64,000 nucleotides of DNA, from NCBI GenBank assembly GCA_029007785.1, contig JAQXIM010000102.1:1-64000 (forward strand), read 5' to 3'. The position numbers and the translations under genes are program-made. How positions within the stretch are numbered: the stretch's first letter is position 1; each line of letters starts with the position of its first letter. The notes under the pieces were generated by a model. The model was not told where the DNA came from. It was given only the letters and a program-made list of their open reading frames with translations, and searched no databases. Source of the DNA: Clostridiales bacterium. GTDB lineage: Bacteria > Bacillota > Clostridia > Lachnospirales > Lachnospiraceae. Positions 1 to 6,811 of this stretch are shown here, piece after piece.

Positions 1-12
1 ATAATAAGTAGT

Positions 13-26
13 CACACATATGTGTG
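13..26. repeat. 14-bp perfect palindrome
   Basis: CACACATATGTGTG reads the same on both strands. It lies just before the IS21-like repeats. It could be an operator or the end of a gene lying outside the window; nothing in the sequence decides this. Confidence 0.4.
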
Positions 27-50
27 CCGTCTTTATTATAGGATAAACGG

Positions 51-120
51 AGTGCTCAACACACCGGAAAGGTTGCTCTCAATCACCGGAACGGTTGCTC
101 ACATTGACCGTGCAACGTGC
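51..120. mobile_element. Possible IS21-family terminal repeats (remnant)
   Basis: A 17-bp motif, CACCGGAAAGGTTGCTC, sits at 62-78 and again with one change at 84-100, a period of 22 bp. Partial copies flank it (GTGCTCAACAC before, TTGACCG...GTGCTC after). Spaced repeats combining CCGGAA-GG with a G-TGCTCA core resemble the multiple terminal repeats of IS21-type elements of Firmicutes. No transposase is present to the right, so the element either lies to the left of the window or is a remnant. The family name is inference. Confidence 0.35.
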
Positions 121-272
121 TCTGCGGCTCCGGAATATACAAGAGTCAATATGTGAGATTTCCGGAATCACTATGGAATATTTCCCGGTATTGTTGTAAA
201 ATAACCTGGTATAACGAAGGAAAAAGAAGTAGAATCATTGTTGAAAAACAATAGAATACAAGGACGAAATAC

Positions 273-305
273 AGGCTGTCGCAAGAGGGGTTTTGCGGCA
301 GCCTC
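273..305 (+). other. Leader hairpin before azlC
   Basis: GGCTGTCGCAA pairs with TTGCGGCAGCC (one G-U pair) around a short loop. It resembles a clostridial terminator stem but lacks the U tract, so it is either a decayed terminator of an upstream unit or a leader structure of azlC. Confidence 0.45.
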
Positions 306-334
306 ACGTACGTAAAAAAGATGAGAGGGGTATT

Positions 335-1081
335 ATGAAAACACAAGAATTGTATTCATGGAAAGACCGGACAAATCGCCGGGTTTTCAGTGAAGGGATG
401 AGGGATGGGATTCCCATCGGACTGGGTTATCTTGCCGTGGCATTTTCTCTGGGAATTGCCGCACGAAATGTGGGAATCACCGCTGGACAAGGTTTCCTGA
501 TGAGTCTGTTATGTAATGCATCTGCCGGTGAATATGCCGGAATTACTTTGATTGCAGCCGGAGCCAGTCTGATCGAGGCAGCTGTCATGACGTTTGTGGT
601 AAATGCCAGATATCTGTTGATGAGCTGTGCCATGAGCCAGCGAATGCAGCCGGGAACGTCGTTGGTTCATCGTCTTGCCATGGCATTTGATATTACAGAT
701 GAACTATTTGGAATAGCCATTTCCCGACCCGGGTATTTGAATCCATACTATACATATGGTGCCGTTATAACAGCAGCACCCGGATGGGCCATTGGAACTG
801 CTTTGGGATGTATTGCCGGAAATATCATGCCGGAAAGAGTTGTCAGTGCTCTTAGTGTAGCATTATTTGGTATGTTTCTGGCAGTAATTATTCCTCCGGC
901 GAAAAAGGATAAAGTGGTTGCCGTTCTGATTGTCCTCAGTTTCGCCGCCAGCTATGCCGCATCGGTGCTTCCCGGAATTTCGTCAGTTTCGGGAGGAACG
1001 CGTACAATTGTTCTGACAATCGTACTGGCTGCAGGCGCAGCAATACTATTTCCAAAAAAGCAGGAGGAAGAAGCGGCATGA
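335..1081 (+). CDS. azlC: AzlC family branched-chain amino acid exporter, large subunit
   Basis: Integral membrane protein of 248 aa with about six to eight hydrophobic segments. It begins with the AzlC pattern of a short basic N-terminus followed by EGMRDGIPIGLGYLAVAFSLG, and also carries the family-typical segment around GEYAGITLIAAGAS. AzlC pairs with AzlD and is known to export branched-chain amino acids and analogues. The ATG at 335 is chosen because GAGAGGGG lies just upstream at 323-330; an in-frame ATG at 293 lacks a ribosome site and falls in the leader hairpin. The stop overlaps the start of azlD by four bases, so the two are translationally coupled. The substrate is not shown by the sequence. 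Confidence 0.9.
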   Translation: MKTQELYSWKDRTNRRVFSEGMRDGIPIGLGYLAVAFSLGIAARNVGITAGQGFLMSLLCNASAGEYAGITLIAAGASLIEAAVMTFVVNARYLLMSCAMSQRMQPGTSLVHRLAMAFDITDELFGIAISRPGYLNPYYTYGAVITAAPGWAIGTALGCIAGNIMPERVVSALSVALFGMFLAVIIPPAKKDKVVAVLIVLSFAASYAASVLPGISSVSGGTRTIVLTIVLAAGAAILFPKKQEEEAA

Positions 1082-1386
1082 GATATTCGACGTATTTGTA
1101 CATTTTTGTAATGGCAGGGGTATCCTATTTGATTCGAATGCTTCCCCTTACCTTGATTCGGAAACCGATTAAAAATACATTTATTCAATCCTTTTTATAC
1201 TATGTGCCCTATGTGACTCTGGCGGTTATGACATTTCCTGCCATTGTAACGGCAACCGGTACTCCTGTTTCCGGTGCCGTTGCCTTGTTGGTGGGAATGG
1301 CAGCAGCCTGGTACGGAGCCAGTCTGCTCCAGGTAGCGGTATCCTGCTGCGTTATTGTTTTCATTATCGAGATGATTTTATTGTAA
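1078..1386 (+). CDS. azlD: AzlD family branched-chain amino acid exporter, small subunit
   Basis: A 102-aa protein with three to four membrane segments, including the AzlD-typical start YLYIFVMAGVSYLIRMLPL and the later FPAIVTATG segment. It is the small partner of AzlC and starts in the ATGA overlap with azlC, which fits a two-gene operon producing a hetero-oligomeric exporter in the cytoplasmic membrane. Length is normal for the family. Function is inferred from family membership and pairing. Confidence 0.9.
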   Translation: MRYSTYLYIFVMAGVSYLIRMLPLTLIRKPIKNTFIQSFLYYVPYVTLAVMTFPAIVTATGTPVSGAVALLVGMAAAWYGASLLQVAVSCCVIVFIIEMILL

Positions 1387-1500
1387 AAGAATCAGCCATT
1401 TTTCGCAGAAAAATGATCGGATTTCGAGAGTGTGAAGCGCAGAAAAATCTCTTTATATCATGGGGTCAAATCCTTTTGCCCTAAACATCATAATATAAAA

Positions 1501-1552
1501 GCCGGATTGCAAGCTGCCGAAATCTCAGATTGTGATCCGGCATTAATTTTAG
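1501..1552 (+). terminator. Hairpin between azlD and the esterase gene
   Basis: GCCGGAT (1501-1507) pairs with ATCCGGC (1535-1541) around a long loop, followed by ATTAATTTT. It could end azlCD transcription or act in the leader of the next gene; the U tract is interrupted. Confidence 0.35.
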
Positions 1553-1609
1553 TTGAAAAAGCTGTTGAATCAGCAGTAAAATCAACAGAAAAATCAACAA
1601 GGAGAGATA

Positions 1610-2635
1610 ATGAACAACCAGTTTCGAACTGACACATCAAAAAAAATAAACGGCAAATATATGGAAGAAATCATCAGAATAAGCGGCAGAACATGCCACA
1701 TACTTACAAAAGAATCGGAATTTCGTCAAGACGACAACATGGGAGCGGCTCATGGAGAGAACAAACAATCATTCCCCGTCATTTTATATTGGGGAATCGG
1801 TGCCCATGATGCAGAGCATTGGAGGGAAATGCCGGAGTATCTGGAGCAAATAGCTCCCAGGCAGAAATATATTCTGGTGGCCTATGAATCGGAAAACTGG
1901 AATCTTGATTTTTCACCCTGGGAAGCTCCCGCTGCCTTTGGCAAGGATAATTTTGGCGGAGGCGGAGAGAAGACCTTGCTGTGGCTGACAGAAGAATTGA
2001 TTCCTTTAATAGAGAAGCGGATCAGAGATAAAAATCGGGATTTCTCCGATATTCAGCTTTCATCGCGTCACATATTAGGAGGATATTCCCTGGCAGGATT
2101 GTTTTCCCTTTGGGCTTTGGCCGAAAAGGATGTTTTTTCCGGTGCTGTCTGTGCATCCGGTTCACTCTGGTTTCCTGGATGGACCGAATATGGTACCAGG
2201 CATTCCTTTTCATGGAAAGACGACCGGGAACCGGATTATTGCAAAATAAATGAGAAAAAAGAAAGTGATAGGAAAAAAGACACGCAGGAAAAAGATGATT
2301 TGAAAGAGTCGAATTCGGGAAACAACGATCCAAAAGAATGTGATCCAAAAGAATGCGATCTAAAAGAATGCGATTCAAAAGAGAAGGATTTTGAAAAAAG
2401 AAAACGTGCCGTATACTTGAGTTTGGGTGATCGGGAAGAGAAAACGAAAAACTTCATGATGGCTCGGGTGGGAGATGCCACCCGTCGGCAGGCAGAGCAA
2501 TTGGCTCAGGACTCTGAGATTCAGAGTATTCTCGAATGGAATTCCGGAGGTCATTTCAAGGAACCTTATCAACGAATGGCCAGGGGATTTGCATGGATTC
2601 TGGAACAAATTTCGCAGATGAGGGATGGTCAATAA
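1610..2635 (+). CDS. Alpha/beta-hydrolase esterase with low-complexity insert
   Basis: A 341-aa cytoplasmic hydrolase. The nucleophile elbow GGYSLAG places Ser160; Asp274 in SLGD and His315 in SGGHF complete a likely catalytic triad as in the putative esterase (esterase D-like) family. The fold is interrupted between about residues 203 and 266 by a charged insert rich in Lys, Glu and Asp that contains four five-residue repeats of the type DPKEC. A good ribosome site (AGGAGA, 1600-1605) fixes the ATG. It stands alone between the azl pair and the chromate genes. The substrate cannot be read from the sequence; related proteins hydrolyse short acyl or siderophore esters. The insert looks like a slippage expansion, not a domain. 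Confidence 0.75.
   Translation: MNNQFRTDTSKKINGKYMEEIIRISGRTCHILTKESEFRQDDNMGAAHGENKQSFPVILYWGIGAHDAEHWREMPEYLEQIAPRQKYILVAYESENWNLDFSPWEAPAAFGKDNFGGGGEKTLLWLTEELIPLIEKRIRDKNRDFSDIQLSSRHILGGYSLAGLFSLWALAEKDVFSGAVCASGSLWFPGWTEYGTRHSFSWKDDREPDYCKINEKKESDRKKDTQEKDDLKESNSGNNDPKECDPKECDLKECDSKEKDFEKRKRAVYLSLGDREEKTKNFMMARVGDATRRQAEQLAQDSEIQSILEWNSGGHFKEPYQRMARGFAWILEQISQMRDGQ
2327..2386 (+). repeat. 15-bp tandem repeat inside the esterase gene
   Basis: Four consecutive 15-bp units with starts at 2327, 2342, 2357 and 2372 and the core GATCCAAAAGAATGC keep the reading frame and encode (DPKEC)-like repeats. Three units contain a cysteine, which is unusual for a solvent-exposed charged insert. Confidence 0.9.
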
Positions 2636-2653
2636 TGTAATAACATGAAAAAA

Positions 2654-2703
2654 ATCCCGGAGACCGTGAAGGGAAAGTGATGCCCTTTTCGGTTCTCCGG
2701 GAT
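2654..2703 (-). terminator. Terminator of the chromate transporter operon
   Basis: ATCCCGGAGACCG pairs with CGGTTCTCCGGGAT around an inner AAGGG/CCCTT stem. On the minus strand the hairpin is followed by ATTTTTTC, so it terminates the minus-strand chr pair converging on the esterase gene. Confidence 0.75.
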
Positions 2704-2841
2704 AAGCAATTATGAATCCGGAATAATAGCCATGAACTAAGAAATACACCATTGCGAATTTAATAACAGATTATTCTTAATCCGGAAAGAACAATCGCGA
2801 ATCCGGTAATGGCTAATTATAAACCAGCTAATAAACAAGGA

Positions 2842-3399
2842 TTAAAGCTGAAAAATGAGTCCAATAACAGCTCCGCTGACGATCCAGAAAAAAGGATGCA
2901 GTTTCTTCAGTTTCTTTATGTTCATAAGAACAAAGAAAATGATGCAAAGCAGGATAGAAAGGATCGGGAACTGGAAATTTCCATTGGCATCGGTAAAAAT
3001 TGCTGTTTCAAAAATGCCGAGAACCGCGGTAAGAATCAAACCGGTAACGGCAGGACGAATGCCCCAGAAAGCAGATTTTACGTACCTGTTTTCACTGAAA
3101 TTGTTCAGGATTTTCGCAATAATTACAATAACAATAATGCTGGGAAGTACCAGGGACAGGGTAGCCGTGATTCCGCCGGGAATACCTGCAGCATGATATC
3201 CTGCATAAGTGGCCATATTTAAGCCGATCGGTCCGGGGGTACTCTCACTGACAGCCAGCATATTGGCCACATCGGCGCGGGTGTACCAGTTTCTTCGGTC
3301 TGCCAGATCCATCAGGAAAGGAATTGTGGCAGGGCCGCCTCCTACGGCAAAAAGACCAATCTGAAAGAATTCGATAAATAATAAGAAAAATACATTCAT
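2842..3399 (-). CDS. Chromate transporter family protein, subunit B
   Basis: A 185-aa membrane protein that is half the length of classical ChrA. It has the CHR motifs FFQIGLFAVGGGPATIPFL near the N-terminus and STPGPIGLNMATYAG at about residues 53-67. Short CHR proteins work as pairs; the partner gene overlaps it by four bases upstream. Known members export chromate, but in gut anaerobes the real substrate is often unknown. It is the distal gene of the two-gene minus-strand operon that ends at the hairpin 2654-2703. Confidence 0.88.
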   Translation of the reverse strand: MNVFFLLFIEFFQIGLFAVGGGPATIPFLMDLADRRNWYTRADVANMLAVSESTPGPIGLNMATYAGYHAAGIPGGITATLSLVLPSIIVIVIIAKILNNFSENRYVKSAFWGIRPAVTGLILTAVLGIFETAIFTDANGNFQFPILSILLCIIFFVLMNIKKLKKLHPFFWIVSGAVIGLIFQL

Positions 3400-3938
3400 A
3401 CTTTTACTCTCCCCAATTTCATCATCAAAACGCCAAATGCACCAGATATAATTACCAGAAGTACAGTGGGAATGGGGGAGAAAAAGGCAAGTACAAAAGC
3501 AGCGATGGCAATGCCGGCACAGACTGCACTGACCACACTCTTTTTCGCCATGGTAATGACAGTATTCAGCATCAGAGCGCAGACAATAATTTTGATTCCT
3601 GCTACAGCATGGGTTACATAAGGATTACTCATAAATGCATCCAAAAACATGGCCAGAATTGATACGATGATCAGGGACGGACTTACCATTCCCAGAGTAG
3701 CGGCAATGGCACCAGGGATTCCCTTGCGTTTGTATCCAACAAATGTTGCCGTATTGACGGCGATAATGCCGGGGGTACACTGACCCACCGCATAGTAATT
3801 AAGCAGTTCCTCTTCTTCAACCCAGTGTTTTTTATCGATCAGTTCGTATTTCAGCATCGGCAGCATGGTCAGTCCGCCGCCGAAAGTCAGTCCGCCGATT
3901 CGAAAAAAAGTACAATACAGCTGCAGTAATTCCTTCAT
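3396..3938 (-). CDS. Chromate transporter family protein, subunit A
   Basis: A 180-aa membrane protein, the other half of a split CHR transporter. It shows FFRIGGLTFGGGLTMLPML and QCTPGIIAVNTATFVG, homologous to the motifs of its partner, which is how short CHR subunits are recognised; the two are homologous but oppositely oriented in the membrane in studied cases. The ATGA overlap with the downstream gene shows coupling. The ribosome site before the start is weak. A promoter at 4086-4114 gives a leader of about 140 nt. Confidence 0.88.
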   Translation of the reverse strand: MKELLQLYCTFFRIGGLTFGGGLTMLPMLKYELIDKKHWVEEEELLNYYAVGQCTPGIIAVNTATFVGYKRKGIPGAIAATLGMVSPSLIIVSILAMFLDAFMSNPYVTHAVAGIKIIVCALMLNTVITMAKKSVVSAVCAGIAIAAFVLAFFSPIPTVLLVIISGAFGVLMMKLGRVKV

Positions 3939-4029
3939 AGAAATATATCGTTCCGTTTTTTAGAAAGAAATGGATATAATGTGTTTCATGTTCTCTCACA
4001 AAAACGGATGGTCTCCTTTCTCACCAAAG

Positions 4030-4052
4030 GGAAATCGGAAAAAAATCCGATT
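4030..4052 (-). other. Leader hairpin of the chromate operon
   Basis: ATCGGA and TCCGAT flank a homopolymeric A stretch (T on the minus strand) within the leader between the promoter and the first chr gene. The loop is a run of U in the transcript. Role unknown. Confidence 0.35.
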
Positions 4053-4085
4053 GGCAGATTTTGCATTCTGTTTTACATCCTTTTT

Positions 4086-4114
4086 GTTATATAAAATATG
4101 TCATATTCTGTCAA
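4086..4114 (-). promoter_or_regulatory. Sigma-A type promoter for the chromate genes
   Basis: On the minus strand TTGACA (4114-4109) and TATAAC (4091-4086) are separated by exactly 17 bases. The start should lie near 4079, about 140 nt upstream of the first start codon. Confidence 0.7.
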
Positions 4115-4124
4115 GAGTCAAGAT

Positions 4125-4205
4125 GGATTCCAGCGGATATTTATAGTATATGGATTCCCTCGGATATTTATAGTGTATGGACTCTGTTGGATTTTATATA
4201 GAGGA
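4125..4205. repeat. 27-bp tandem repeat, about 2.5 copies
   Basis: GGATTCC...CGGATATTTATAGT recurs at 4125 and 4152, with a decayed third start (GGACTC) at 4179. It lies just behind the chr promoter. No coding potential. Confidence 0.75.
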
Positions 4206-4295
4206 CTTATAGATAATTTGTAGATACTTTTTAGAGATTTCATGCCGATTCTTACGGAAGATCGATCTGAGTAATTACCACCAGCTTCAGAAACT

Positions 4296-4428
4296 AAGGA
4301 AAAGTAAAAAAGAATGGAAAGAAAAGTGTATAATTATATGAAAATATTGCATGACAGGCAAAGAAGTTGTATGCTAGAAAAGTGAGAGATACAATATTAA
4401 GAATATTGTGACTGTTTTACTTTTCCTT
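4296..4428. repeat. 133-bp element with 14-bp perfect inverted ends
   Basis: AAGGAAAAGTAAAA (4296-4309) is matched by its exact reverse complement at 4415-4428. Inside are a perfect 8-bp hairpin ACAATATT/AATATTGT (4391-4409) and a further GCATG/TATGC pairing. No ORF fits. It may be a MITE-like remnant or a structured RNA. It lies in a stretch of about 1 kb (3939-5014) without a gene. Confidence 0.55.
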
Positions 4429-4584
4429 CATCGGTCAAATATCATATAGAGCAGTGTGGGAGCATAAAACTGGAAGATTAATCTGGAAGATAAAACGGAA
4501 AGTGATGCCGCAGAAGGTAATACAGGAAAACAAATGTCATAAAAGAAAATAAACGAAAACAATTACGAAGATGGCACAATGAGA

Positions 4585-4800
4585 AAGCAATTATCATAGA
4601 GCGTAACACTATAGAAATCAATTTCCAAAGTAAGTAATACCGAAGAAAATACTATAAAAAGCAATTGCCAAGCAGTAGTCCTGAAGAAGATACTAAAGAA
4701 AGCAATTACCAAAGCAAGTAATACCGAAGAAAGAAATACCATAGAAATCAATACTATAGAAATCAATACCCAAAAGCAAATACCGTAAAAAGTAAAAAAC
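4585..4800. repeat. Degenerate purine-rich repeats
   Basis: Irregular units built from words such as AAGCAATTACCAA, GTAATACCGAAGAAA and ATAGAAATCAATAC recur several times. Open frames across it on the minus strand are low-complexity Phe/Ser/Ile-rich and are not credible genes. Confidence 0.6.
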
Positions 4801-4874
4801 TACATTTGAGATGAAAAGAAATACAATCAGTGGTGGGTTCCTTTTTATAAATAAATGTATGGGGGAATCAAAGA

Positions 4875-5000
4875 AGATATAAGAAACATAAGAAATGCAA
4901 GAAAATGCATGAGAACACAAGGAAACGCAAGCGAATAAAACAAAACACAAAAAACATAAGAAAAAATGAGAAAATATAAGAGAATGAAAGATAATGTAAG
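4875..5000. repeat. Short A/G-rich degenerate repeat before the ybjQ-like gene
   Basis: Units of 8 to 11 bases of the type AACATAAGAAA and ACACAAGGAAA run up to the ribosome site at 5001. It forms the leader of the downstream gene and has no coding potential. Confidence 0.5.
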
Positions 5001-5014
5001 AAGGAGGGAAATGG

Positions 5015-5335
5015 ATGATTATGTCAACAACCCCTACGATTGAGGGAAGAAGAATTACGGAATATCGAGGTGTTGTATTCGGAGAAGTAGTAGCCGGTGT
5101 GGATTTTGTGAAGGACTTTACTGCAAGTCTCAGCAATTTCTTTGGCGGACGCTCTGGTACATATGAAAAGGAATTGATTGACGCAAGAAGAAATGCCCTG
5201 CAGGAAATGGAACAGCGGGCACATCAGCTGGGAGCAGACGCAGTGGTAGGAATTGATATGGATTATGAGGTTCTTGGTGCAAACAACGGTATGTTGATGG
5301 TTCTGGTAAGCGGAACGGCAGTGAAACTGGATTAA
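5015..5335 (+). CDS. YbjQ/UPF0145 family protein
   Basis: A 106-aa cytoplasmic protein matching the YbjQ (DUF74) family: an N-terminal strand with the [17 protein letters not shown] motif, a central helix with [14 protein letters not shown], then [13 protein letters not shown] and a final strand. Members form pentameric rings and are sometimes called heavy-metal-binding, but no biochemical role is settled. AAGGAGG at 5001-5007 is seven bases from the chosen ATG; an in-frame ATG at 5021 is an alternative. It is a single-gene unit with its own terminator. Confidence 0.88.
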   Translation: MIMSTTPTIEGRRITEYRGVVFGEVVAGVDFVKDFTASLSNFFGGRSGTYEKELIDARRNALQEMEQRAHQLGADAVVGIDMDYEVLGANNGMLMVLVSGTAVKLD

Positions 5336-5390
5336 CAGCGTTTTGAATCTGTTGTCAGATGAAGTGACGTGATTCACATCAGGATGTTTC

Positions 5391-5449
5391 AAAAAAGACG
5401 GTGAATGGGTACCTCCGGCAGGATGGCATTCTTCCGCCGTCTTTTATTT
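5391..5449 (+). terminator. Rho-independent terminator after the ybjQ-like gene
   Basis: AAAAAAGACGG pairs with CCGTCTTTTATTT around a loop that holds a smaller ACCTCCGGC-type pairing. U-rich tail on the plus strand. Confidence 0.75.
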
Positions 5450-5476
5450 ATACAATCTGCACCATTCTGATGATCC

Positions 5477-5728
5477 GGTGATGGCAGTTTGCGAAAGCAG
5501 TCGATCACAGGATCAGGATCGGTGATGGCAGTTTGCGAAAGCAGTCGATCACGGGATCAGGATCGGTGATGGCAGTTTGCGAAAGCAGTCGATCACAGGA
5601 TCAGGATCGGTGATGGCAGTTTGCGAAAGCAGTCGATCACAGGATCAGAACCGGTGATGGCAGTTTGCGAAAGCAATCGATCACAAGATCAGGATCGGTG
5701 ATGGCATTTGTGAAAGCGGTAGATCAGA
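5477..5728. repeat. 44-bp tandem repeat, five full copies plus a decayed sixth
   Basis: Units start at 5477, 5521, 5565, 5609, 5653 and 5697, each beginning GGTGATGGCAGTTTGCGAAA and ending with GATC-rich sequence. Copies differ by one to three bases; the sixth carries a deletion. Each unit holds about three GATC sites and a near-palindromic TTTGCGAAA. There are no unique spacers, so it is not a CRISPR array. It lies upstream of the DUF1287-like gene. Confidence 0.95.
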
Positions 5729-5828
5729 AGAAAAGATTTCATGGTTTCATGCAGGGATAGGGAGCAAAAAGCAGGATTATCATGGAAACCATGAAGTATA
5801 CAATAGCATAATAGAACGGGAGGAATAC

Positions 5829-6584
5829 ATGATAATGAGAAGATCCGGAAATGAGGTCTGGGAAAGTAATGGATACATGACGGGGGAAAGTACGGATAGG
5901 ATAACAGGGAAAAGAACAAGAAGAAAAAGAAAAAGCCGAAACCGAAAATGGATTCTTCTTATATTGGTGCTCATTCTGGCAGGCGTTGTGCTGTATTTGC
6001 TTTATCAAAGAAACTATATACCGCACCGTAAGTATGCGGGGAAGGATTTTGGAATTACAACCTATGTCAGTTCGAAGGATAAAGACAAGGACGGAATCGA
6101 TGATCAGACCGATATTCTGGAGAGTGCCAGAAAGTATGTGGAAACAGAACCAAAATACCGGAGTCAGTATTACGAAGGAGGATATCCCGACGATGGATAC
6201 GGTGTTTGTACGGATGTAGTTGCTTTTGCATTGCTGGGGGCAGGATATGATCTGCAGAAATTAGTGGATAAGGATCGGAGAAACAATCCGGATAATTATG
6301 AACAGGAAGAGCCGGATCCCAATATTGACTTTCGTCGGGTTAGGAATTTACAGGTGTATTTTTCTCACCATGTTCAGTCCCTTACCCTTGATCCGGAAGA
6401 AATAGAAGAATGGCAGGGTGGAGATATTGTGGTATTCAGTCATCACATTGGAATTGTATCAGATGTGCGGAATAGTAAAGGAATTCCCTTTGTGATTCAC
6501 CATGGAAATCCTTATCAGGCCAGTTATGAGGAAGATATTCTGGAAACCTGGGGCCAGATTATTGGACATTATCGGATAAGCTGA
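5829..6584 (+). CDS. DUF1287-like membrane-anchored hydrolase
   Basis: A 251-aa protein with a basic N-terminal tail, one membrane segment at about residues 41-59, and an extracytoplasmic domain. GVCTDVV places Cys127, and SHHIGIVSD plus VIHHG give candidate histidines, matching the DUF1287 pattern of papain/NlpC-like Cys-His enzymes of unknown substrate. A DKDKDGIDD stretch at residues 84-92 resembles an EF-hand calcium loop. GGGAGG at 5818-5823 supports the start at 5829; a second ATG at 5835 is possible. It stands alone downstream of the 44-bp repeat. A role at the cell wall is inferred from fold and location only. Confidence 0.72.
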   Translation: MIMRRSGNEVWESNGYMTGESTDRITGKRTRRKRKSRNRKWILLILVLILAGVVLYLLYQRNYIPHRKYAGKDFGITTYVSSKDKDKDGIDDQTDILESARKYVETEPKYRSQYYEGGYPDDGYGVCTDVVAFALLGAGYDLQKLVDKDRRNNPDNYEQEEPDPNIDFRRVRNLQVYFSHHVQSLTLDPEEIEEWQGGDIVVFSHHIGIVSDVRNSKGIPFVIHHGNPYQASYEEDILETWGQIIGHYRIS

Positions 6585-6811
6585 AAGAACAAGACGAATA
6601 TCTGAGTAATCAGAACGAATCGATATATCAGAAGATATCCGCAGGTGATGTATATCAAAGACATCAGAATGTATCCGGAGGCAAGATGAATCAATGGACC
6701 AGAATGTATCTGCAGGTATGGGGAATCAATGAAAGAAGTATTTATGGAATCAGAGTATACCTGAAAAACAGGATGTGTTAATAATGGAGTGTCTGCAATA
6801 AGGATGTATCA
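6585..6811. other. Spacer with degenerate repeats
   Basis: Words such as ATCAGAATGTATC, GAATGTATCTGCAGG and AGGATGTATCAATGA recur. No ORF or clear terminator. It forms the leader of the ABC-like unit. Confidence 0.4.

Noticed and set aside
1432-1632. A 66-codon frame between azlD and the esterase
   Set aside because: It runs through a hairpin, lacks a ribosome site and overlaps the esterase start.
4563-5136. Minus-strand open frames of Phe/Ser/Ile-rich sequence
   Set aside because: They arise from degenerate purine-rich repeats on the other strand and have no ribosome site.
5477-5728. CRISPR array
   Set aside because: The repeats are contiguous 44-bp units without unique spacers, and no cas gene is near.
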